Assembly (NCBI GenBank): GCA_041740495.1
Contig: JBGSLW010000293.1
Span: 1-12,055, forward strand
DNA: 12,055 nt
Origin: JANMEB01 sp041740495
Lineage (GTDB): Bacteria > Planctomycetota > Planctomycetia > Pirellulales > Pirellulaceae
Reading direction: 5' to 3'
Made by a program: the position numbers and the translations under genes. This document shows, piece by piece, positions 5,525 to 12,055 of this stretch. The notes under the pieces are model-generated. The model had not been told where the DNA came from. It saw only the letters and a program-made list of their open reading frames with translations, and searched no databases. Positions within the stretch are counted from its first letter, which is position 1; each line of letters opens with the position of its first letter.

Positions 5525-6887
5525 GCAACAAGTTGTCCTATCCGGCGCCGGACTGGTGGGTTCCCTGCTGGCGACGCTGTTGACGCAGCGCGGTTACCGG
5601 GTTCTGGTCCTCGAGAAGCGACCCGATCTGCGGCGGCAGAACATTTCGGCAGGCCGCTCGATCAATCTGGCCCTCGCGGAACGAGGGATCCATGGGTTGC
5701 GGTGCGCCGGGTTGTTCGACGAAGTCGCGCGGTGCTTGATCCCGATGCGGGGACGGATGATCCACGGGCCGGACGAAGTGCTGGAATTCTTGCCGTACGG
5801 CCAACGGCCTCACGAAGTCATCTACTCGGTGTCACGCGGCGGTTTGAACGCGATCTTGATGGATGCGATTGATCAAGATCCCGAATCGAAAATCGAGTTT
5901 CAAAGTGAGGTCGTCGATATCGACTTTGTCCGCCGGACCGTCGACGTTCAAGACGCGGGCCGGCAGGCTCGCCGCACCATCGGATTCGATTTTTTCGTGG
6001 CGGCGGACGGCGGCGGATCGCTCGCGCGGCGGTTGATCACGTCGCGCCTCGGGGGCGTCGATCAATCGGAAATGCTCGACCACGATTACAAAGAATTGCA
6101 TATCGCCCCAGGTCCGGGCGGGGAATATCAGCTGGAACGGGAGGCCCTGCATATCTGGCCTCGGGGCGGATTCATGTTGATCGCCCTGCCGAATCTGGAC
6201 GGCAGCTTCACCGTGACGCTGTTCCTGCCGAAACGCGGCGCGTCGAGTTTCCAACAGCTGCAGAGTCCGGAGGCGGTGCAGTCGTTTTTTTCCGAGTACT
6301 TCCCGGATGCAGCGCGGCGGATCCCCGATCTGGTCGAATCGTTTTTTCGCAATCCGACCGGTGAGCTCGGAACGGTGCGTTGCTGGCCCTGGGCCATCCC
6401 CGGCTGCGGCATGTTGATCGGCGACGCCGCCCACGCCATCGTCCCCTTCCATGGCCAAGGGATGAACGCCGGTTTCGAAGACTGTGCGGAGTTCGTCCGG
6501 TTGCTCGACCAGTCCAACCACGACTGGGAAGGGTCGATGGCTCAGTTCCAACAGATGCGGAAGCCGAACGCGGAGGCGATCGCCGACATGGCGTTGGAAA
6601 ACTACATCGTCATGCGGGACAGCGTCTTGGACCCCCAGTTTGCCATCAAGAAAGAAATCGGCTTTCAATTGGAACGGCTCTTCCCGCAACGGTTTGTGCC
6701 GCGCTATTCGATGGTGATGTTCCATCGGATTCCCTACCGCGACGCGCTCGACCGCGGACGAATTCAAGAGGCGATTCTCAACGAGTTGGCGGAAGGGCTG
6801 GACAACGCCGCGGCGGTCGATCTGGAGCGAGCGCGGGGGTTGATCGAGTCCCGTTTGACCGAATTGGACCCGGCGTACCTGTCGTGA
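5514..6887 (+). CDS. kmo: kynurenine 3-monooxygenase
   Basis: Kmo is an FAD- and NADPH-dependent aromatic hydroxylase that converts kynurenine to 3-hydroxykynurenine. The 457 residues match soluble bacterial enzymes (about 460) and lack the C-terminal membrane anchor of the mitochondrial protein. Visible motifs are the dinucleotide-binding loop GAGLVGS at residues 11-17, ending with acidic Glu34; the family-specific GRSINLALAERG at 47-58; and the second FAD motif GDAAHAIVPFHGQGMNAGFED at about 303-323, which is nearly identical in eukaryotic KMO. The N-terminal part also has PYGQRPHEVIYSVSRGGLN, the region that contributes to the substrate pocket. The ATG lies inside the last codons of kynU in another frame (11-nt overlap), so the two are almost certainly co-translated. 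Its stop codon is 7 nt from the stop codon of the convergent AsmA-like gene, which leaves no room for a terminator between them. Confidence 0.97.
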   Translation: MKRKQQVVLSGAGLVGSLLATLLTQRGYRVLVLEKRPDLRRQNISAGRSINLALAERGIHGLRCAGLFDEVARCLIPMRGRMIHGPDEVLEFLPYGQRPHEVIYSVSRGGLNAILMDAIDQDPESKIEFQSEVVDIDFVRRTVDVQDAGRQARRTIGFDFFVAADGGGSLARRLITSRLGGVDQSEMLDHDYKELHIAPGPGGEYQLEREALHIWPRGGFMLIALPNLDGSFTVTLFLPKRGASSFQQLQSPEAVQSFFSEYFPDAARRIPDLVESFFRNPTGELGTVRCWPWAIPGCGMLIGDAAHAIVPFHGQGMNAGFEDCAEFVRLLDQSNHDWEGSMAQFQQMRKPNAEAIADMALENYIVMRDSVLDPQFAIKKEIGFQLERLFPQRFVPRYSMVMFHRIPYRDALDRGRIQEAILNELAEGLDNAAAVDLERARGLIESRLTELDPAYLS

Positions 6888-6894
6888 GGGTCGT

Positions 6895-9800
6895 CTAACG
6901 GACTTCGCGCGGCTCCAGGTCTTCGGCCAGACGTTGGAGTGGTTCGTTGATGCCGGGCAGTACCGTCTTGTGGGTGCGCGGGTTGTCCAAATCGCCGTCG
7001 ACTTTGATGTGCAAAAACTGTTGGCTGCTGACGCGATACAGATCGGTGACGATCGGGATGCGGATCCGGTTGCGTCCCAGGATGGTGTAGAAGTCGAGAT
7101 CGATCTCGCGATTGTGGTTGACTCGGCCGTTGCCGATCAAGCTGATCGGGCTGCCGATCATTTCGATCTGGTTGAAATCGATGTTCTCACCGCGGATATC
7201 GAAGGTGATGTTGCTTTCGTCGAAGACGGTTCGATCGAGCTCGGTTTCGCGGAGGACTTGTCCCAGTGCCGACATGATGGGGACCTCGATCCGCGCGCCG
7301 CGGAGGTAGACTTCACCTGTCCCGCGCCACGAGTGGCGTCCGGAGGTATCGCCCGCCAGTCGGACTTTGGCGTAACCCAGCCCCAACAAGTTCTTATGTT
7401 TGGGAACCAGCTCGTCCGAGATGCAGCTCATATCGCATTGCTCCAGCTGGGCGTCGAGTACGAAGGGGTACTGGTCCTGCATATCCATTTTCCCGTCGAG
7501 CAGCAGGGTTCCCCCACAGAACTGACTGGCCAGGGGGGGTTGTGGTCCGCCGGGTGAAACTTCACTCGTCCGCGAACCCATCAGGAGGACATGGTCGTCG
7601 AGGTAGATCGGACCTTGAATCTGGGTCAGTTGGGTACGGGCGATCATGGCGCTGTCGACGTTCAAGTCACCGCGGCAGTAGAAGCGTTCTGGTTGGACTT
7701 GGCCGCGGAGCGTGGCGAATCCGCAGATATTTTCGATGGGGGTGCCGACATGGGTGCGGAGGTTGTCGAAATCGACGCGCAAGTCCCAGTCCAGCGTGAC
7801 GCCGGAGAAGTGGGGCAGTGCGTGTTTCGCACCGCCGCCGGTTCGCGGCGTGGTGTGCGGTGCACTGGAGGTGGGTGTGGAATTCCACGCGGTATACGCT
7901 TGAGATGCCGGGCGCTCGGGAAGTTGCCGGGCGCTCTCCTGCGCTGGCAGGGAGCCGCCGCGGACGATCGCCGTGCCGCCGACATTCAAGAGGCCCGTCA
8001 GACTGAGCCGCCGCGCCGCGTTGGCCAGCGCCGGGGGCAGGGCGGTCAACAGCTCCTCATCCGGGTTGACGCCGCCGACGAAAATCCGAGTCAACTCGAG
8101 ACGCCAATCCGACGCATCGAACGTTCCTTGGCCGTCGCACGAAAACCAAGTCCCTCCGTGTTGCCCGCGCATCGCCTGCAATTGAATGGCCCCGGAGGCG
8201 ATGCGCACGTGTCCGGATAGGTTGTGAATCGAGTAATCAAACCAGGTTGGGCGAATCGAAACCGAGTTTCGTTGCGGGTCGGAGCCTCCTGTCAGTTCCG
8301 CATCGACGTCGATCTGCGTCGGTGAGGGCTCGTTCGCTTGGATCATCCGGACATGGACCAGGTCGACGACTCCGGTCGGACGCAGTTCCGTCCAGCGGGC
8401 GCGCGCCAGCGACGGCAGCGCGGCCAACAGCTGGTCGTCCAAGTTGACGCTGCGGGCCGCGAAGTTCAACTCCAGACCATCGGCTTTCGTCCAACGGCCA
8501 TCGCATTGGACGCTGCCATTGCCGTGGACTCCGGTCACCTGTCGGACGTCGACCGAATCATTCCGCAGGCGGAGCTCGCCGTTAACGTTGTAGAACGGGT
8601 AATCGAACAAGTCGTGGCGGACGCTGCAATCGACCAGCTGGATGCGATACTCCTTGTCGGCTTGCGGCGTCCTGGGGTCATCGCGTTCAATCCGAGCCTC
8701 GAATTGGACGTGTCCCGTCGGGTGGAATCGCTGGACCAATTGCGCTGTTTTTGGTTGTGCCTCCAACGCCCGAAACAACTTGGCGTCCAGCGGCAATAAA
8801 CCATCGACTAGAATATCGATCCCCCCGGTAAAGTCCTTGCCCGGATTGCGCACGTCGCCGGCGATCCGCACAATCCGATTGTCGTCCAAGGCCTCCATCT
8901 GGAAAGTGCAATGGTCATCCTGCAGGACCAGCTGGCCGACGCAATGTTCGATCCGATAGGGGAACTTCTCGAATTCAAAGCTGGCGTCCAAGATCCCCGC
9001 GCGGAGATGCGGGACGATTCGCTCTGAGGTCCGGCGGACATCGAATTCCAGGTCGACCAGGCCCTCTGGCCGCCAGGTGGTGAACAGGGAATGCAAAGCG
9101 GGGGGAAGCCTCTGAGCGATGGCCGAATCGATCCGCACGCGCCGGCAGGTTCCGGTCCAACGCCAAGGGCCGTCCCACAGCCCGTCGCGATGAAATTGGC
9201 AGACAATATTCCCCTCGTCGGAGCGGGCTTCCACATCCCACACGTCGATCGCCGTGGGGGTCAAGCGAAATTTGGCTCGGGCCTCGCGAATCGTCGTCGG
9301 AATCGCCGGATCGCTGACCTCGAAGTCGTTCAGGCTGCCGTCGACCTGAAATGCGTCCAACCGCAGCGGGTGGAACGAACCTTGCGACGAGCACTGCAGG
9401 TCGAGGATTCCTCGGAATTGGGTGTTGAGCCGAATCGGCTCGCCCACAAGTTCCGTCGCAGCGGACAGCATTTTAGAATCGATCGCGGCAGCAACGGCCG
9501 CGACGGCCGCCGACCAACGCTGAGTGGCCAGGTTCCAACTGAGCTGGAAATTGACCTGCTGAACTCCGTTGGCGGTGAGCCCCCCCTGAATGTCCAGCCA
9601 TTCCGTTGGGCTGGGAACCGGCGTCGAGTCCGGCGTCGAGTTCGCTCCGGCCGGATGGGACTGCCGGCGCGGCATCGCGGCAATCGACAGATCCCGCAGA
9701 GCGTAAGCCAAGGTATGCCTCGGACCTTGCACTCGAATCTCGACCTGGCATTGCCGCAGTTGCACGGGGACCATCCGCCAGCCGCCGAGGTTGGGCTGGC

Positions 9801-10275
9801 GCCCGATCCCCGCCAACCACGATTCGAAGTTCCAGCGCCCCTGCAGATCCCGGACGCAGATTAATTTGGCCCCACGGACCTCGACGTTTTGCGGCTCGAC
9901 TTGTCCCAGCAAGAGTTGGTGCCAACCGATCGCCCCCCGCACCAAGATCCGGTCGACAACCAAATGAGATTGCTGGTTGTCCGCGATCGTCAGCCCGCGG
10001 AATAGGATTCCCTCGCCCGGGACAAAGTGCGCATCGTCCAGGGTGGCATGCAACCCCAACCCTGCCAGCGCTGCGTTGAGCTCGCGATCGACCTTGATTC
10101 GGATCTGCTCGTCCACCGATTGGCGAACCCACAAGATCGCGGCTATCAGCAGCAAGCCGAAGACTCCCAAACCGGCCGCAAACCGGTTGAAATGCGAGAG
10201 CCCGACCTGCAGCGGACTTGGCGCCCAAGACGCTTCGGCGAGTCTGCGGGAATACCAGGGTTGTCGACTGTCCAT
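6895..10275 (-). CDS. large AsmA/YhdP-like envelope protein
   Basis: This 1126-residue protein has one membrane segment near the N-terminus (residues about 32-50, FAAGLGVFGLLLIAAILWV) and then a long, beta-rich, repetitive body that should lie in the periplasm. The C-terminal 120 residues are the most diagnostic: LGQVLRETELDRTVFDESNI, then IDFNQIEMIGSPISLIGNG, then REIDLDFYT, the pattern of the AsmA/YhdP C-terminal region. Members of this superfamily are thought to form grooved bridges that carry phospholipids between inner and outer membranes. Two low-complexity insertions rich in Ser/Thr/Pro interrupt the body, at about residues 205-225 and 770-820. The start ATG has no strong ribosome binding site, but the membrane segment sits naturally behind it. 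It is convergent with the kynurenine operon and divergent from the FHA-like gene, so I see no functional link to either. The family call is good; the exact cargo is unknown. Confidence 0.85.
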   Translation of the reverse strand: MDSRQPWYSRRLAEASWAPSPLQVGLSHFNRFAAGLGVFGLLLIAAILWVRQSVDEQIRIKVDRELNAALAGLGLHATLDDAHFVPGEGILFRGLTIADNQQSHLVVDRILVRGAIGWHQLLLGQVEPQNVEVRGAKLICVRDLQGRWNFESWLAGIGRQPNLGGWRMVPVQLRQCQVEIRVQGPRHTLAYALRDLSIAAMPRRQSHPAGANSTPDSTPVPSPTEWLDIQGGLTANGVQQVNFQLSWNLATQRWSAAVAAVAAAIDSKMLSAATELVGEPIRLNTQFRGILDLQCSSQGSFHPLRLDAFQVDGSLNDFEVSDPAIPTTIREARAKFRLTPTAIDVWDVEARSDEGNIVCQFHRDGLWDGPWRWTGTCRRVRIDSAIAQRLPPALHSLFTTWRPEGLVDLEFDVRRTSERIVPHLRAGILDASFEFEKFPYRIEHCVGQLVLQDDHCTFQMEALDDNRIVRIAGDVRNPGKDFTGGIDILVDGLLPLDAKLFRALEAQPKTAQLVQRFHPTGHVQFEARIERDDPRTPQADKEYRIQLVDCSVRHDLFDYPFYNVNGELRLRNDSVDVRQVTGVHGNGSVQCDGRWTKADGLELNFAARSVNLDDQLLAALPSLARARWTELRPTGVVDLVHVRMIQANEPSPTQIDVDAELTGGSDPQRNSVSIRPTWFDYSIHNLSGHVRIASGAIQLQAMRGQHGGTWFSCDGQGTFDASDWRLELTRIFVGGVNPDEELLTALPPALANAARRLSLTGLLNVGGTAIVRGGSLPAQESARQLPERPASQAYTAWNSTPTSSAPHTTPRTGGGAKHALPHFSGVTLDWDLRVDFDNLRTHVGTPIENICGFATLRGQVQPERFYCRGDLNVDSAMIARTQLTQIQGPIYLDDHVLLMGSRTSEVSPGGPQPPLASQFCGGTLLLDGKMDMQDQYPFVLDAQLEQCDMSCISDELVPKHKNLLGLGYAKVRLAGDTSGRHSWRGTGEVYLRGARIEVPIMSALGQVLRETELDRTVFDESNITFDIRGENIDFNQIEMIGSPISLIGNGRVNHNREIDLDFYTILGRNRIRIPIVTDLYRVSSQQFLHIKVDGDLDNPRTHKTVLPGINEPLQRLAEDLEPREVR

Positions 10276-10446
10276 AATTTGCGTGGTAAAGCCGACCCCT
10301 ACGGGCCAGGCATTTGCGGTGCTATCTCTGCAAAACCCGGGGACGGTAGCAAAAACGCCGTCGCGATGAAAGTGACTTGGCGAAGTGCTATCATGTTTCG
10401 TCGTGGGAGAAAGCCTTACACGAAGGGCATCGGCATTGGATTTTTG

Positions 10447-11613
10447 ATGAGACGGGTGACGTTACAGTTGCGAGTTCGCGGCGAACCTCGCCAGCGCGTC
10501 TGGTTGCGCTTGGGGCAAGTCGTCGAGGCGGGTTCCTCGGATTCTGCCGATATTTGCATTCCCGATGATCCCGGCGTTCAGCCGATTCACATCGCGGTTG
10601 CTCACCAACCGATGGGGTGTTTTTGCGAATGCCTGGTGGACTCCGCGGAGATGCGCGTAAACGATCAGCCGAATCGCCGCAAGCGGCTGAAGGACCACGA
10701 TACGATCACCTTTGGCGATTGCGAAATCGAGATATCGGTCCAGCAAGAATCGGTCGTTCGAGAGCCGGCGACGTGGGAGCCTGGGGGGACCGTTGCCGGA
10801 ACCGGCATGACGTCGCCCATCGGTCCCGCGGCAACCAGTCCATCTCCCCCCGGTGAAATCCACCGAAGTTCTCCGATCGATTGGGAGCCTGGCCCGATCC
10901 CAACTCCCCCTCAGCGAGAGAAAGGTCAAGGTATCCCCGAACCCTTGCCCCCCGTTGGGGGGAGAGGGCAGGGTGAGGGGACTGCCGGCAGCTCGCCGAT
11001 CGTGGTGTCCGAGTTCGATGCTCAAATCTCAGCGGAGTCGCCGGCCGCTGGCGGACCGTCGAAGCAAGTGCCAGTCGTGTTGGGATCGGAGTATGCCACG
11101 GAGAAACTGGCCGGGCACATTTGGCGCTACCACCCCGCTCCCGAGTCGAGTTTGGATCTGGAGACGGTCGTGGGGCGCTTGGCCGAACTGTTCGACATAT
11201 TCCTGGTCGTCTCGCCGTCGACCGCGGCCAGGTTGGCGACCCATCGCCTGTTGCCTGACCGAATGACCGAAATCAACGTGCACATGAGCTTGATCGAAAA
11301 CCCCGATTTGTCGGCGACGATGACTTTGTTGCGTGGGGAAAACTCGCGGCAGGAAGTGATGCTGATCGCCTCGCGCAGCGGCTTGAGCGAGCTGGCCGCG
11401 AGTCTGCAGGAACATGCCTTCACGTTTGGTCGACCAAGTATTTTCACGATGCAAGTTTCGGTGGCCCACCCAAGCCTGTTGGAACAAGTCATGTTCGGCA
11501 AGGTGGCGGTGTTGACGACCGAATCGGGGGATTGGGATCTGTATTCGATGGTGGATCCAAGCGAGGAATACCAGTTTTTGGGATTCGACCGTCCTGCGGT
11601 CTTGATGTTTTAG
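10447..11613 (+). CDS. protein with degenerate FHA-like N-terminus, low-complexity linker and unknown C-terminal domain
   Basis: This is a 388-residue protein with three parts. Residues of about 1-98 resemble an FHA domain: LGQVVEAGSSDSADICIPDD, then VQPIHIAV, then VNDQP and LKDHDTITFGDCEIEI. The phosphothreonine-binding residues expected there are missing: AG stands where GR is usual and QPIH stands for SRxH, so peptide binding may be lost. Residues of about 99-200 are a Pro/Gly/Ser-rich linker with two WEPG motifs (Trp110 and Trp146) and a stretch encoded by a palindromic repeat. Residues of about 215-388 form a compact domain I do not recognise (HIWRYHPAPESSLDLETVVGRLAELFDIFLVV near its start, DLYSMVDPSEEYQFLGFDRP near its end). 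I chose ATG 10447 because homology-like sequence begins there; in-frame ATGs at 10393 and 10366 are also possible, and the ribosome binding sites are weak for all. There is no signal peptide, so it is probably cytoplasmic. Confidence 0.75.
   Translation: MRRVTLQLRVRGEPRQRVWLRLGQVVEAGSSDSADICIPDDPGVQPIHIAVAHQPMGCFCECLVDSAEMRVNDQPNRRKRLKDHDTITFGDCEIEISVQQESVVREPATWEPGGTVAGTGMTSPIGPAATSPSPPGEIHRSSPIDWEPGPIPTPPQREKGQGIPEPLPPVGGRGQGEGTAGSSPIVVSEFDAQISAESPAAGGPSKQVPVVLGSEYATEKLAGHIWRYHPAPESSLDLETVVGRLAELFDIFLVVSPSTAARLATHRLLPDRMTEINVHMSLIENPDLSATMTLLRGENSRQEVMLIASRSGLSELAASLQEHAFTFGRPSIFTMQVSVAHPSLLEQVMFGKVAVLTTESGDWDLYSMVDPSEEYQFLGFDRPAVLMF
10899..10982 (+). repeat. palindromic C/G-rich repeat inside the FHA-like gene
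   Basis: The core CCCCCC-GTT-GGGGGG (10948-10962) is extended by CCCT (10942-10945) pairing with AGGG (10965-10968), and is flanked by CTCCCCCTCAGCGAGAG on the left and GGGCAGGGTGAGGGG on the right. This resembles the dispersed GGGAGAGGG / CCCTCTCCC repeats seen between genes in many bacteria. Here the reading frame passes through it without a stop and encodes linker residues of about 152-179 (PREKGQG-like and PPVGGRGQGEG). Confidence 0.7.
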
Positions 11614-11722
11614 CGCCTCGACAGCGTTGGGCATCCGTACCGTGGGTCATCCGGATTTCGAACACAGCCCGGATTGGATAAACTATTCTTGGGCCCGAAA
11701 CATGAGTACGAGTTTGATGGCG

Positions 11723-11751
11723 ACGAGCCGCTTGGCGCTTGCCTGTGATTT
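11723..11751 (+). repeat. degenerate half-copy of the palindromic repeat
   Basis: This 29-base stretch agrees with the left arm of copy 1 (3110-3138) at 24 of 29 positions, with differences spread over its length. No matching right arm follows, so it looks like an old, decayed half-element. Confidence 0.7.
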
Positions 11752-11756
11752 GCTAG

Positions 11757-11885
11757 GCTTTGTCCCAAAACACAGTTTCGCGTCCCATTGAGATCAGCCG
11801 CCTGGCGCTAGCCTGCGGTTTCCGGTGTTGGACGCGCGAAGAAACCGCGGGCTAGCGCCATGCGGCTGATGTTCTGGGACAAAGC
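11757..11885. repeat. outer inverted repeat enclosing palindrome copy 2
   Basis: GCTTTGTCCCAAAAC at 11757-11771 and GTTCTGGGACAAAGC at 11871-11885 are reverse complements at 14 of 15 positions. They enclose the palindrome at 11793-11870, so the whole 129-base unit could fold as one long interrupted hairpin, or mark the ends of a larger repeat unit. Confidence 0.8.
11793..11870. repeat. long palindromic intergenic repeat (REP-like), copy 2
   Basis: Arms of 30 bases at 11793-11822 and 11841-11870 are reverse complements at 28 of 30 positions, with an 18-nt spacer. The arms share the core CAGCCGCCTGGCGCTAG with copy 1 at 3110-3187, while the spacers are unrelated. Conserved arms with variable loops are typical of REP-like elements and of selection for stem structure. 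Confidence 0.95.
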
Positions 11886-11892
11886 TCATTGA

Positions 11893-11961
11893 GATCAGCC
11901 GCCTGGCGCTAGCCCTTAGGTTTACCCATAAGTTCTATTGGATATTACGGGCTTTAGGCGG
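11893..11961. repeat. partial third copy with decayed right arm
   Basis: The left arm begins at 11893 and is exact through GCTAGCC, then diverges. A shortened remnant of a right arm lies at 11947-11961 (ACGGGCTTTAGGCGG), whose reverse complement shares CCGCCT and AGCCC with the arm but lacks four central bases. The bases just before the left arm (CATTGAG) also precede copy 2, so 28 bases (11786-11813 and 11887-11914) are an exact direct repeat. Confidence 0.8.
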
Positions 11962-12055
11962 AATTGTGCGTTGAGTTTTTTCGGCGCAGGGAGTTTGTGC
12001 GACAACGGCGAACCAAACCAAGCATCGGAGCTTAGTAGGTATGTGTCAACACATG

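Larger units (their letters stand above)
11614..12055. other. gene-free right end dominated by repeats
   Basis: I see no supportable gene in these 442 bases. From 11723 to about 11961 the stretch is almost filled by full, partial and degenerate copies of the long palindromic repeat. The remaining parts, 11614-11722 and 11962-12055, hold no feature I can name. A gene could begin at ATG 12041, with GGAG 10 nt before it, but only five codons are visible. Confidence 0.7.

Noticed and set aside
5832..6767. Long minus-strand open frame (311 residues) opposite kmo
   Set aside because: It is the antisense shadow of a firmly identified gene and has no recognisable domain.
11704..11793. Short open frame of about 29 codons starting at ATG 11704
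   Set aside because: It consists largely of the degenerate palindromic repeat and has no ribosome binding site or recognisable product.
12041..12054. Perfect 14-base palindrome ATGTGT-CA-ACACAT at the right edge, containing a possible ATG start with GGAG 10 nt before it
   Set aside because: Six-base arms occur often by chance and only five codons are visible, so neither an operator nor a gene can be supported from this window.

Overview
The window looks like ordinary chromosomal DNA from a planctomycete, most likely of the Pirellulaceae type. This is an inference from four things: GC-rich DNA; small secreted proteins that match no family I know; an AsmA-like giant protein that implies a two-membrane envelope; and abundant long palindromic repeats built on CAGCCGCCTGGCGCTAG between genes. 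I see no tRNA, rRNA, CRISPR array, transposase, integrase or phage gene.

Layout, left to right. Positions 1-165 hold a G-rich tandem repeat with a 66-bp unit that appears to continue beyond the left edge. Next come a secreted SYLF-domain protein (255-1313, +) and, convergent with it, the tRNA epoxyqueuosine reductase gene queG (1326-2453, -). Divergent from queG is a small secreted protein of unknown function (2651-3079, +). A long palindromic repeat (3110-3187) and an intrinsic-terminator-like hairpin (3288-3325) separate it from the next block.

The functional centre is a tight three-gene kynurenine operon (3379-6887, +): a cyclase-family hydrolase in the position of kynurenine formamidase, kynureninase (kynU) and kynurenine 3-monooxygenase (kmo). 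The first two genes are joined by a ribosome binding site that overlaps a stop codon, and the last two overlap by 11 nt. Together they should take N-formylkynurenine to kynurenine, 3-hydroxykynurenine and then 3-hydroxyanthranilate plus alanine. This is the eukaryote-like route of tryptophan breakdown that can feed quinolinate and NAD. The first enzyme (tryptophan or indoleamine 2,3-dioxygenase) and the last (3-hydroxyanthranilate dioxygenase) are not in the window.

Convergent with kmo is a 1126-residue AsmA/YhdP-like membrane-anchored protein (6895-10275, -). Divergent from that is a 388-residue protein (10447-11613, +) with a degenerate FHA-like N-terminus, a Pro/Gly-rich linker that contains a palindromic repeat inside the coding sequence, and an unrecognised C-terminal domain. 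The last 442 bases carry no gene I can support and are crowded with full, partial and nested copies of the palindromic repeat.

I did not find a clearly new defence or mobile system. The points most worth a second look are the altered metal-binding motif of the putative formamidase, the hairpin plus T-run just before the kynurenine operon, the repeat domesticated inside a coding sequence, and the nested repeat cluster at the right end.
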